This document shows, piece after piece, positions 18,622 to 26,323 of a stretch of DNA of 64,000 nucleotides. The notes below the pieces were generated by a model. The model had not been told where the DNA came from. It did no database searches and saw only the letters and a program-made list of their open reading frames with translations. Source of the DNA: Akkermansia sp. (GTDB taxonomy: Bacteria; Verrucomicrobiota; Verrucomicrobiia; Verrucomicrobiales; Akkermansiaceae); assembly GCA_024405435.1 (NCBI GenBank), contig JAKSOU010000002.1, positions 1 to 64,000 of the forward strand, given 5' to 3'. Position 1 is the stretch's first letter. The number at the start of each line of letters is the position of its first letter. The translations under genes were made by a program, and so were the position numbers.

Positions 18622-19992
18622 ATGACGGATTGCGCGCAAGGAGATGAGGGGAAGCCGGACATCGGTGTGGCCACGCTGTGGTTCAGCTGCAATTTCGGAG
18701 CGGTAATGACCACGTATGCGCTGTACCGCCTGCTGGAGGAAACGGGGAGGCGGCCCGTGCTTCTGGACAATGCGGCAATGCTCCGGAATCCCTACTTCAT
18801 GAAGGGGGACAATATCTCCCGCCGCTTTATGCAGAGGCATGGGATTACATGCACAAAACCGCTCAAAGACGATGGAGACTACGATGCGCTCAACGACAGT
18901 CTGGACACCTTTGTCATCGGTTCCGACCAGGTGTGGAGGTGGAGGTACACGGCAGACTGCGGGCTCGCCTATTTCCTGGATTATGCCCGTGGGGACAAGC
19001 GCAAGGTTGCTTTTGCCTCATCCTTTGGCATAGAGACGGAAGAGCGCCCTACGGAATCAGTGGAGCGTGCGCGATACTGCCTACAGGCGTTCGATGCGGT
19101 ATCCGTGCGGGAAAAATGCGGAGTGGATATTCTGCGGGAGCATTACGGCATAGAGGGGGAATGGGTGCTGGACCCGGTGTTCCTGTGCCGCATGGAGGAT
19201 TACGACACCCTGTGCGAATGCGCGGAGAGGCAGGAGTCGCCATACGTGCTGTCGTACGTATTGGAATTGGATGATGCCGTGCGGCACCACATTGCGGCCA
19301 TATCCCGGGAGCGCGGGGTGCAGGCGGTCAACATGGTGGATGCCCTAAGGAATTGCGAGGAGACGCAAGGGCGTTTCGGCCCCGGGCAGGGTGCGCGGGA
19401 TATTTCGCCGGAGCAGTGGGTGCGCAACATCCGCGATTGCGATTTCTTTATCACGGATTCGTTCCATGGTGTGTGCTACGCGCTCATATTCAACCGCCCG
19501 TTCCTGTGCGTGGCCCCGCCGATAAAGGGGCGCGCGCGCTTTGAATCCCTGTTGGGGCTGGTGGGCCTGCAGCGCTGCCTGCTCTCGCCGGACTACACCG
19601 AGGAGGACTGGAACGCCGCCGTTGCGCCCATAGACTGGGTTCAGGTGAACGGCATCTTGCAGAGGGAGCGGGAGAAGGCGCGCGCCTGGCTCGAAAACGC
19701 GTTGAGCGCCCCGCGGCCCGCCTGGCGCGTGGCTCTGGGCACGCTGGTGTACGAAAAGCTGTATGCCGGCTGGGGCGAAAAGGAAATGTATCCGCAACAG
19801 GAAAGTGAAATTCAAGACCACTTGCGGGGATTCTGCCAGCATATGCTGCCCGCAATCATTTGGTTGGAGCGCCTCTGGCACCGCTTGTTGCTGCACGTGA
19901 CCTTCGGCCGCGCGCATGCGCGCCATGCAGCGCGCCTGAAAGTGCTCCACGGCCTGCCACGCTACCTGAAACGCAGGAACCGCCGCATGTAG
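18622..19992 (+). CDS. Polysaccharide pyruvyl transferase family protein
   Basis: This 456-residue cytoplasmic protein belongs to the family that adds pyruvate ketals to sugar residues of surface glycans. Visible family features are the start IGVATLWFSCNFGAVMTTYALYR (glycine-rich loop), VIGSDQVWR, the Arg/Glu-containing SVREKCGVDILREHYG, VLDPVFL, and the hallmark ITDSFHGVCYALIFNRPF with its SFHG motif. The C-terminal 70 or so residues are a basic tail. It forms a cluster with the nitroreductase-like and F420H2-dehydrogenase-like genes. No glycosyltransferase is next to it, so the acceptor glycan is made elsewhere or the islet is a partial cluster. Confidence 0.88.
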   Translation: MTDCAQGDEGKPDIGVATLWFSCNFGAVMTTYALYRLLEETGRRPVLLDNAAMLRNPYFMKGDNISRRFMQRHGITCTKPLKDDGDYDALNDSLDTFVIGSDQVWRWRYTADCGLAYFLDYARGDKRKVAFASSFGIETEERPTESVERARYCLQAFDAVSVREKCGVDILREHYGIEGEWVLDPVFLCRMEDYDTLCECAERQESPYVLSYVLELDDAVRHHIAAISRERGVQAVNMVDALRNCEETQGRFGPGQGARDISPEQWVRNIRDCDFFITDSFHGVCYALIFNRPFLCVAPPIKGRARFESLLGLVGLQRCLLSPDYTEEDWNAAVAPIDWVQVNGILQREREKARAWLENALSAPRPAWRVALGTLVYEKLYAGWGEKEMYPQQESEIQDHLRGFCQHMLPAIIWLERLWHRLLLHVTFGRAHARHAARLKVLHGLPRYLKRRNRRM

Positions 19993-20071
19993 CCTGGGGG
20001 AATCCCTTTCGCGGCGCTGGCTTTGTCTCAATGCAAATCCCCGTCATCAAGGGATATCCGTGTCCGCGATT

Positions 20072-20899
20072 CTACTTGATGTCGATGATGCTGACTTCCG
20101 GGGGGCAGAAGAAGCGGATGCCCCAGGTGGAGCCGACACCGCGGGTGACGAAGACGTGGCGGTGCTCGCCGTAGGGGTAGAGGCCGGAGACCATCTCCGA
20201 GCGGAAGGAGATGAAGTGGCGGGTGAACGGGATGCCGATCTGCCCGCCGTGCACGTGGCCGCTGAGCATCAGGTCCCAGTCGTAGGCGTCCAGCAGCGTG
20301 CGGCTCTCGGGGTCGTGCGAGAGCAGGAGCACGGGGTGCTCCTCCTGGCCGTCGGGCTTCATGCAGGCGTCCGGGTTCTCGTCGCCCTCGTTCCAATCGC
20401 CCAGCCCGATGATGCGGATGGTGCTGCCGTTGGGCGCGGTCCAGTCCACGGCCCAGTTGCGGAGGATGGACACGCCAGCGGTCTCGAGGATGCGCGCCAC
20501 GGGCTCCAGGCGCTCGTAGTCCATGTTGCCGAGGATGGCGTAGGTGGGGGCGATGGCCTTCAGACGCCGCAGCTCGGTTATGTACTTGCGGGTGCGCTTG
20601 GTGCGCTCATCAAGCGCGATGAAGTCGCCGCCGTAGACGATGAGGTCGGGCTTGGCGGCCTCGACCATGTCCACCGCCTTCTCCAGCATGTCCTTGCTGT
20701 TGTGCAGGTCGCTGATGAAGGCGATACGCAGCGGCCCGGCACCGGGCAGGGTTTCTGCGGGAAGCTCGGTGGTGTTGCACTCCAATTGTGAAGCGCTCCA
20801 TTGGCCGAACCACTTTGTGCCGAAATAGACAACCGCAAGCACCGCGATAATCCAAAACCAGCGGCGGCGGAAAAGGCTTTTCTGATGCTCGTTTGACAT
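20072..20899 (-). CDS. Membrane-anchored calcineurin-like metallophosphoesterase (YaeI-like)
   Basis: This 275-residue protein has one N-terminal transmembrane helix (residues 13-30). Metal ligands follow in order: SDLH (63-66), GGD (90-92), GNMD (124-127), LLLSHDPE and GHVHGGQ. The usual GNHD motif reads GNMD, so the catalytic His is replaced by Met. The YaeI group includes a lipid A pathway UDP-2,3-diacylglucosamine hydrolase (LpxG of Chlamydia); with lpxK in the same window that role is possible but unproved. The changed motif could also mean altered chemistry. Confidence 0.8.
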   Translation of the reverse strand: MSNEHQKSLFRRRWFWIIAVLAVVYFGTKWFGQWSASQLECNTTELPAETLPGAGPLRIAFISDLHNSKDMLEKAVDMVEAAKPDLIVYGGDFIALDERTKRTRKYITELRRLKAIAPTYAILGNMDYERLEPVARILETAGVSILRNWAVDWTAPNGSTIRIIGLGDWNEGDENPDACMKPDGQEEHPVLLLSHDPESRTLLDAYDWDLMLSGHVHGGQIGIPFTRHFISFRSEMVSGLYPYGEHRHVFVTRGVGSTWGIRFFCPPEVSIIDIK

Positions 20900-20914
20900 G
20901 GCAAGAATGAACGG

Positions 20915-20994
20915 GAATTAGGATTAGGATTAGGAAGTGTGGAATGTGCCTACGGCGCGGAGGAAATTCTTAATCATAATCTTAATCTTAATTA
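20915..20994. repeat. Inverted pair of GGATTA / CTTAAT hexamer arrays
   Basis: A GGATTA array (20915-20936) and a CTTAAT array (20966-20994) face each other across about 30 bp, like a very short element with repeat-made terminal inverted repeats. The second array supplies the TAA stop of the neighbouring M29 peptidase gene. It looks like an empty version of the 22107-22559 element. Confidence 0.65.
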
Positions 20995-22098
20995 TACTTC
21001 GGGGTTCAGCATGCCCAGCGCCGGGTCCAGGAAGATTCCGTCCTTGCGGATGAGAACATCATCGAAGTATATCTCCCCGCCGCCGTAGTCCTTTCGCTGG
21101 ATGCACACCAGGTCCCAGTGGATGGCGGAGTCGTTGCCGTTGGGAGCCTCGTCGTAGCACTGGCCGGGGGTGAAGTGGAAGGAGCCGCCGATTTTCTCGT
21201 CGAACAGGATATCCCGCATCGGCTGCAGGATGAACGGGTTCACGCCCAGCGCGAACTCGCCGATGTAGCGCGCACCCTCGTCCGTGTCGAGTATCTTGTT
21301 CAGGGCCTCGTCGTTTCCGTTGCAGTGGGCCTCCACAATCTTGCCGTTCTCGAAACGGAAGCGCACGCCGTCGAACGGGATGCCCTGGTAGATGCTCGGC
21401 GCGTTGTAGGCAAGGGTGCCGTTGATGGAATCACGCACGGGCGCGGTGTACACCTCGCCGTCCGGCACGTTGCAGTCGCCCGCGCAGGGGATGGCCTTGA
21501 TGCCCTTGATGGAGAAGGTCAAATCCGTGCCGGGGCCGACGATGCGCACCTTGTCGGTGGCCTCCATCATGGCCTTCAACCGCTCCATGCCGACCTTGAG
21601 CTTGGCGTAGTCGGCCAGGCAGCAGCGGAAATAGAAGTCCTCGAACGCCTCCGTGCTCATGCCGGCGGCCTGCGCCATGCTGGGCGTGGGCCACGCCAGC
21701 ACGGTCCACTTGCGCTTGTTGCAGGTGAGGTTGCTGGCGGCCTTGAAGTGCTTGCTGATGATTTGCATGCGCTCGCCCGGCACGTCCGCGGACTCGAACG
21801 TGTTGGAGTCGGCGTACATGGCGATGTGCACCTGCATGTCCTCCGCGCGCCGGAGGCGGTACTTGCCCTCCAGCCCGTATTGTTCCTCCGTGGCACCCAT
21901 CTGCAGCTCCTTGTTGACGAGCGCGTGGGTGATGTCCACATGCGGGATGCCGCCGGCCTCCCTGACGGCGCGGATGAGCTCCACCACCATGGCATCCGGG
22001 ATGTCCTGCATGCGCAGGTTCACATGTTCGCCGGGCTGCACATTGACGGAGTAGCCGCAGATTTGCTTTGCGAGTTGAGTATAGCGTGGGTCCTTCAT
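20992..22098 (-). CDS. M29-family aminopeptidase (paralogue 1)
   Basis: This 368-residue cytoplasmic metallopeptidase belongs to the thermophilic aminopeptidase family M29 (AmpS/PepS type), which removes N-terminal residues. Candidate metal ligands are the Glu in KIVEAHCNGND, the Glu in ARYIGEFALG, and the His/Asp set in GSFHFTPGQCYDE and AIHWDLV, in the order expected for M29. A paralogue of identical length lies 466 bp upstream, so this is a tandem duplication separated by a four-helix-bundle gene. Both its stop codon and its upstream region touch hexamer arrays. Confidence 0.88.
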   Translation of the reverse strand: MKDPRYTQLAKQICGYSVNVQPGEHVNLRMQDIPDAMVVELIRAVREAGGIPHVDITHALVNKELQMGATEEQYGLEGKYRLRRAEDMQVHIAMYADSNTFESADVPGERMQIISKHFKAASNLTCNKRKWTVLAWPTPSMAQAAGMSTEAFEDFYFRCCLADYAKLKVGMERLKAMMEATDKVRIVGPGTDLTFSIKGIKAIPCAGDCNVPDGEVYTAPVRDSINGTLAYNAPSIYQGIPFDGVRFRFENGKIVEAHCNGNDEALNKILDTDEGARYIGEFALGVNPFILQPMRDILFDEKIGGSFHFTPGQCYDEAPNGNDSAIHWDLVCIQRKDYGGGEIYFDDVLIRKDGIFLDPALGMLNPEV

Positions 22099-22106
22099 GA
22101 TGATTT

Positions 22107-22559
22107 GGAATTAGGATTAAGATTAAGATTAGGATTAGGAGGGGTTGGTATTGCGGGGGTACCTGGTGTTCTTTCGGCGTGATTCTGCCGTGGCGTGGAG
22201 GATAGCGATAAGCTGGTTAGACTCGTCAATGATTTGATCAAGCGAACCTTCTTTGACTAAGCCGACCCTTGCGATGGTGCGCAACCAGTGGCGGGATTCG
22301 GCGGCTTCGCCCTCGGCAATCTTCAGCTTGGCGATAAAATCGGCATCGGATCGCGCATGTGTGGCTTCGGCGTAGTTGGCGCCAACGGATGAAGATGAGC
22401 GAACAAGCTGCAATCCATAGCATGAGCCTACGTTCGACGCCTTGATGTGCGTGTGGAGATTTGCACACCGCACGGCAAAATCGACAAGGCGGTCTTCCAT
22501 TTCTAAGCGGTTCATGTTTGAAAAAGGCAAATTTCCTAATCTTAATCCTAATCTTAATT
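22107..22559. mobile_element. Putative cassette: four-helix-bundle gene between inverted hexamer arrays
   Basis: The left end (22107-22140) is a run of GGATTA/AGATTA hexamers; the right end (22534-22559) is the same sequence in reverse complement, so the 453-bp unit has terminal inverted repeats about 26-33 bp long made of tandem hexamers. Inside is one gene on the minus strand whose TAA stop lies within the left array. The element sits between two duplicated M29 peptidase genes. No target-site duplication could be defined. Confidence 0.5.
22135..22515 (-). CDS. Four-helix-bundle protein (S23 / 23S rRNA intervening-sequence family)
   Basis: This 126-residue helical protein fits the TIGR02436 family: MEDRLVDFAVRCANL, then LVRSSSSVGANYAEATHARSDADFIAKLKIAEGEAAESRHWLRTI (the SxGANxxEA and KxxxAxxEAxExxxWL pattern) and a final helix ELIDESNQLIAIL-like. 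Relatives are encoded in 23S rRNA intervening sequences, occur as the Avd accessory of diversity-generating retroelements, or stand alone; the stand-alone role is unknown. Here no rRNA or reverse transcriptase is nearby. The ATG at 22515 replaces a TTG five codons upstream. Confidence 0.8.
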   Translation of the reverse strand: MNRLEMEDRLVDFAVRCANLHTHIKASNVGSCYGLQLVRSSSSVGANYAEATHARSDADFIAKLKIAEGEAAESRHWLRTIARVGLVKEGSLDQIIDESNQLIAILHATAESRRKNTRYPRNTNPS

Positions 22560-22563
22560 GCGG

Positions 22564-23670
22564 TTACACCGCCGGGTTAAGGTCACTCAGCGCCGGGTCC
22601 AGGAAAATCCCGTCCTTGCGGATGAGGACATCATCCAGGTAAATCTCCCCACCTCCGTAATCTTTGCGCTGGATGCAGACAAGGTCCCAGTGGATCTGCG
22701 ATTTGTTGCCGTTGGGCGCCACATCGTAGCACTGGCCGGGGGTGAAGTGGAAGGAGCCGGCGATTTTCTCGTCGAACAGGATGTCCCGCATGGGTTGGAG
22801 GATGAACGGGTTCACGCCGAACGAAAATTCGCCGATGTAGCGGGCGCCCTCGTCGGTGTCCAGTATCTTGTTGAGGGCGTCGTCGTTGCCGTTGCAGTGG
22901 GCCTCCACAATCTTGCCGTTCTCGAAACGGAACTTGATGCCGTCGAACGGAATTCCCTGGAACACGCTGGGAGCGGTGTAGGCGAGGGTGCCGTTGATGG
23001 AGTCGCGCACGGGCGCGGTGAAGACCTCGCCGTCCGGGATGTTGAGCTTGCCGTCGCACAGGATGGCGGGGATGCCCTTGATGGAGAAGGTGAGGTCCGT
23101 ACCGGGGCCCACGATGTGCACGCGGTCGGTCTTCATCATCATGGCCGCCAGCTTCTCCATGGCCGCGCGCAGCTTGTCGTAGTCGGCCAGGCAGCAGCGG
23201 AAATAGAAGTCCTCGAAGGCTTCCGTGCTCATGCCTGCCCCCTGCGCCATGGCGGGGTTGGGCCAGCGCAGCACGCACCAGCGGGTGTTGTTGACGCGCT
23301 CGTTGTGGACGGGGCGCAGGTATTTCTGGGCGAGCTTCATGCGGTCGGCGGGCACGCTGGAGTTCTCGAAGCTGTTGGCGGCGCCTCGGATGGCGATGTA
23401 GGCGTCCATCTTCTGCATTTCCGCCAGCTCCACGGCGGCGATGGCGTCGTACTGCTCATCGGTGGCTCCGGAGAACATCTCGCGTGTGACGGCGGTGTGG
23501 CGCAGGTTGATGTGCGGGCAGGCTCCCGCGGCGCGGGCGGCGCGGATGAGCTCGATGGCGATTTCGTCCGGCGCGTCGATGACCTCGAACAGCACGTGCT
23601 CCCCGGGTTTCAGGGCGCAGGAGTGGTTGATGAGGTTGCGGGCCAGGATGGTTGTTCTGGGATCAGTCAT
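22564..23670 (-). CDS. M29-family aminopeptidase (paralogue 2)
   Basis: This 368-residue product is a close paralogue of the peptidase encoded at 20992-22098. The C-terminal third is almost residue-for-residue identical (DTDEGARYIGEF, VNPFILQPMRDILFDEKI, FHFTPGQCYD, HWDLVCIQRKDYGGGEIY), while the N-terminal half differs more, for example ALKPGEHVLFEVIDAP in place of VQPGEHVNLRMQDIP. That pattern suggests different substrate selection on a shared catalytic core. Metal ligands are conserved. It lies 30 bp downstream of aroB and is probably transcribed with it. Confidence 0.88.
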   Translation of the reverse strand: MTDPRTTILARNLINHSCALKPGEHVLFEVIDAPDEIAIELIRAARAAGACPHINLRHTAVTREMFSGATDEQYDAIAAVELAEMQKMDAYIAIRGAANSFENSSVPADRMKLAQKYLRPVHNERVNNTRWCVLRWPNPAMAQGAGMSTEAFEDFYFRCCLADYDKLRAAMEKLAAMMMKTDRVHIVGPGTDLTFSIKGIPAILCDGKLNIPDGEVFTAPVRDSINGTLAYTAPSVFQGIPFDGIKFRFENGKIVEAHCNGNDDALNKILDTDEGARYIGEFSFGVNPFILQPMRDILFDEKIAGSFHFTPGQCYDVAPNGNKSQIHWDLVCIQRKDYGGGEIYLDDVLIRKDGIFLDPALSDLNPAV

Positions 23671-23700
23671 GTTCTTGATATTGGGGTGAAGGGTTTTTCC

Positions 23701-24810
23701 TCACGCGGGGGATTGCAGCAGCTCCAGCGCCACGCGCATGTCGGCCTCCGTCACGGTGTCGCTCACCACGGGCTTGCCGATGGCCTCCAGCAGCACCAGG
23801 TGCGGCTTGCCGCCGCGGAACTTCTTGTCCGCCGCCACGCGCTCCATCACGGTCTCCGCGTCCACGTGCTCCGGCAGGGTGAGCGGCAGCCCGATGGTGC
23901 GCATGGTTTCCAGCACCAGCTTCTCGTCCGATGCGGAAAGGCCGGCGAACTTGCGCGAGAGGTGCAGCGCGGCGCGCATGCCCAGTGCCACGGCCTCCCC
24001 GTGCAGCAGCTCGCCGTACGGCACGCTGGCCTCGATGCCGTGGCCGATGGTGTGCCCGAAGTTCAGGAAGGCGCGCACTCCGCGGGTCTCGTGCTCGTCC
24101 TGCTCCACGATGCGTGCCTTCACCGAGATGTTGTCGGCGATGATTTCCGGCAGCCTTTCAATGGTGGAGAGGGAGAAGCCGATATCCAGTTCCTCGGCCA
24201 GCTGCATGAGCGGGAAAAGGCTCTTGGCGCGGCTGATGGCGGCGTGCTTCACCATCTCCGCCATACCCTCCCGCCCCACGCGCGACGGCAGCGTGGTGAG
24301 CGTCAGCGGGTCCGCCACCACCATCCGCGGCTGGTGGAACGCGCCCACCAGGTTCTTCCCGGCCGCAATGTTCACGGCGGTCTTGCCGCCCACGGAGCTG
24401 TCCACCTGGGCCATCACGGTGGTGGGTATCTGGATGAACGGGATGCCGCGGTAGTACGTGGCGGCCAGAAAACCCGCCAAGTCCCCGGTCACGCCGCCGC
24501 CCAGCGCCACGATGAAGCTGGTGCGGTCGTGCCCGGCCTTCACCATCTCGCCCGCCAGCGTCTCCGCCGTGGACAGCGTCTTGCTCTGCTCCCCGGCGGA
24601 GAACACGTGCGTGCTCACGCGGTATCCGGCGTCGTCCAGCGCGGTGATGACGGATGCGGCGTAGAGCGGGGCCACGTTGCTGTCGGTAATGAGCGCGACC
24701 TTGCCCTCCAGGCGGGCGCGCGCCACCAGGAAGCCCACGGATTTGAGGGAACCGTTGGCCACGTGCACCTCGTATGATTTCTCACCCAATGACAAGTGAA
24801 TATCCGGCAT
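23701..24810 (-). CDS. aroB: 3-dehydroquinate synthase
   Basis: AroB converts DAHP to 3-dehydroquinate, the second step of the shikimate pathway, using NAD+ and a divalent metal in the cytoplasm. The 369-residue protein has the NAD loop ALGGGVTGDLAGF, the substrate loop QIPTTVMAQVDSSVGGKTAVN, the metal-binding Glu/His residues in GREGMAEMVKHAAI and the histidines of FLNFGHTIGHGIE. A consensus promoter lies 6 nt from the ATG. No other aromatic amino acid gene is adjacent; trpB is 25 kb away. Confidence 0.96.
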   Translation of the reverse strand: MPDIHLSLGEKSYEVHVANGSLKSVGFLVARARLEGKVALITDSNVAPLYAASVITALDDAGYRVSTHVFSAGEQSKTLSTAETLAGEMVKAGHDRTSFIVALGGGVTGDLAGFLAATYYRGIPFIQIPTTVMAQVDSSVGGKTAVNIAAGKNLVGAFHQPRMVVADPLTLTTLPSRVGREGMAEMVKHAAISRAKSLFPLMQLAEELDIGFSLSTIERLPEIIADNISVKARIVEQDEHETRGVRAFLNFGHTIGHGIEASVPYGELLHGEAVALGMRAALHLSRKFAGLSASDEKLVLETMRTIGLPLTLPEHVDAETVMERVAADKKFRGGKPHLVLLEAIGKPVVSDTVTEADMRVALELLQSPA

Positions 24811-24816
24811 GCAGGC

Positions 24817-24845
24817 ATTATAAACGCCGCGCCCCGCACGGGCAA
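24817..24845 (-). promoter_or_regulatory. aroB promoter
   Basis: On the minus strand, TTGCCC (24845-24840), a 17-bp spacer and a perfect TATAAT (24822-24817) lie 6 nt before the aroB ATG. This implies a leaderless aroB transcript. Confidence 0.7.
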
Positions 24846-24897
24846 GGCCATATTGCGCATGCGCGCGTGTGCAATGCGGCGTTCCGCGTGGATATGG

Positions 24898-26043
24898 TTA
24901 GTCAATCCCCCAAAGCCGCGCGCTTTCCCTCTTGGGCCGGTATCCTTTCCGCGTGCTTTCCAGCAGGCCGCACTGCACCAGCTCCGCCAAGTCGCGGCTG
25001 AGTGTGCGCAGGTTCTTGTGGCGGTAGTGGGTGTAGAAGACCGCCTGCGGGATATCCGCGAAGCCCGCGATGGGCGTGGGTTCGGCGGGCAGGGAGAGCA
25101 GGAGGTCGCGCCGGCGCGTGCCGGTTTTCTCCGTGGGGCTGTTGCGGAAGTGTTCCTCCACATGCAGGCGCCAGGCCGCGCGGAGCTGGTGTTCGCGGAT
25201 ATCCGCCAGTAGGGTGCGCAGGGTGGTGCGCCAGCCCTCCAGCGCGTAGATGAAAAACCCGTCCCACAGCGCGGTGTCGTCTGCCGCCAGGGTTGCCACC
25301 TCATGCATGAACTGCGTGCGTGTGGCGGTGTAGTGCCCGCTCAGGCAGAGCGCCGCGGGGCAGGGGATGCCGGCCTTCATCAGCAGGAACAGCTCCGCCA
25401 GACGCGCTGTGCGCGCGTTGCCGTCGGCATACGGGAGTATCCGCAGCAGGTACACGTGCGCCATCAGCGCCCGCAGGATACCCGCGATGCCCTGCATCTC
25501 CGAACCCTCCGCCGCGAAGGTCTCGGAATCCAGCCAGGAGCAGAGGCTCTCCAAGGCCAGGCGGCACTGCGCGGCGGGCAGGCCCATGCCTTCCACCTCG
25601 CCGCTCCGCACGCCGCCCGCCGACTCCCCTTCGGGCAGCTCCAGGCCGTCCAGTACGGTGGCGTTGATGCGCCCCAGGTAGTCCGTGTTGAATTTGGGCA
25701 CCGTGAACTTGCGCGTGGCGGCCACCAGGCCGTGGCAGGCTTGGACCACGTTCAAAATTTCGCGTTCTCGCGGAGTTTCCTCAAACCCGCCCCTTTCCGC
25801 GCGCTTCAGGAGGTCGTTCAACTCGTTCTCGGTCAAAGGATTGTCGTTGGCTGCCGCAATAGCCCGGGCACAACCGAGCATGTGCCTTTCCTCCACTTCC
25901 ACCGCCTCGGCGGGGGGCAGGGCGGCCGACTGAACCTCCCGCAGCACCGCGCCAATCTCGCCCAGCAGCAGCCACAGGCGGTAATGACCCCCAACGGGGA
26001 TTTCTTGCGGAAAGTGCATGGCGTTTTGGTTGTTGGCGTTCAT
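24898..26043 (-). CDS. Fic-fold protein lacking the catalytic histidine
   Basis: This 381-residue protein has a Fic domain in the middle: LRALMAHVYLLRILPYADGNARTARLAELFLL aligns with the Fic core HPFxDGNGRxxR, but the His is Leu (LPYADGNARTAR) and the second Gly is Ala. A preceding helix bundle and a C-terminal winged-helix-like segment (GFADIPQAVFYTHYRHKNLRTLSRDLAELV) are typical of stand-alone Fic proteins that AMPylate targets. Without the His, AMP transfer by the standard mechanism should fail, so this may be a degenerate enzyme, a regulator or a DNA-binding relic. It has its own promoter and is monocistronic. Confidence 0.75.
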   Translation of the reverse strand: MNANNQNAMHFPQEIPVGGHYRLWLLLGEIGAVLREVQSAALPPAEAVEVEERHMLGCARAIAAANDNPLTENELNDLLKRAERGGFEETPREREILNVVQACHGLVAATRKFTVPKFNTDYLGRINATVLDGLELPEGESAGGVRSGEVEGMGLPAAQCRLALESLCSWLDSETFAAEGSEMQGIAGILRALMAHVYLLRILPYADGNARTARLAELFLLMKAGIPCPAALCLSGHYTATRTQFMHEVATLAADDTALWDGFFIYALEGWRTTLRTLLADIREHQLRAAWRLHVEEHFRNSPTEKTGTRRRDLLLSLPAEPTPIAGFADIPQAVFYTHYRHKNLRTLSRDLAELVQCGLLESTRKGYRPKRESARLWGID

Positions 26044-26116
26044 TGGCAATTAGTGGTTTGCGTGATGATGAGAATGGAGGTTGTCGGACGCTTTGGCGGG
26101 GCACCCGCGTGCCCTT

Positions 26117-26144
26117 AGTATAGCACCTGCGAGTGCGGGGTCAA
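26117..26144 (-). promoter_or_regulatory. Promoter of the Fic-like gene
   Basis: On the minus strand, TTGACC (26144-26139), a 16-bp spacer and TATACT (26122-26117) are followed by a leader of about 65 nt. This gene is therefore an exception to the leaderless pattern. Confidence 0.6.
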
Positions 26145-26323
26145 GCGTTTTTGTATTGTCTTGGAAAATTGACGCTTATTTTACATAAGCGGGCGGTGTA
26201 TTGTCAACGGTAGTATATTGGTAAGCAATATACAAGCGTTATTCTTGTATAAAAAGTGTCAAATAGACTGTCAGCCTATTTGGGATTTAGGATTTAAGAT
26301 TTGGGATTTAGGGTTTGGGGGTG
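26145..26323. repeat. AT-rich gap with small dyads and a GATTTAG heptad array
   Basis: The gap holds two hairpin-forming dyads: CGCTTAT/ATAAGCG around 26172-26190 and GTATATTG/CAATATAC around 26212-26233. Next to the dnaG stop is a tandem heptamer array (26279-26319) of GATTTAG, GATTTAA and GATTTGG units. The region is much more AT-rich than the flanking genes. No gene was recognised. Confidence 0.55.

Noticed and set aside
22107-22559. Diversity-generating retroelement suggested by an Avd-like four-helix gene
   Set aside because: No reverse transcriptase, template repeat or variable-repeat target is present in the surrounding sequence.
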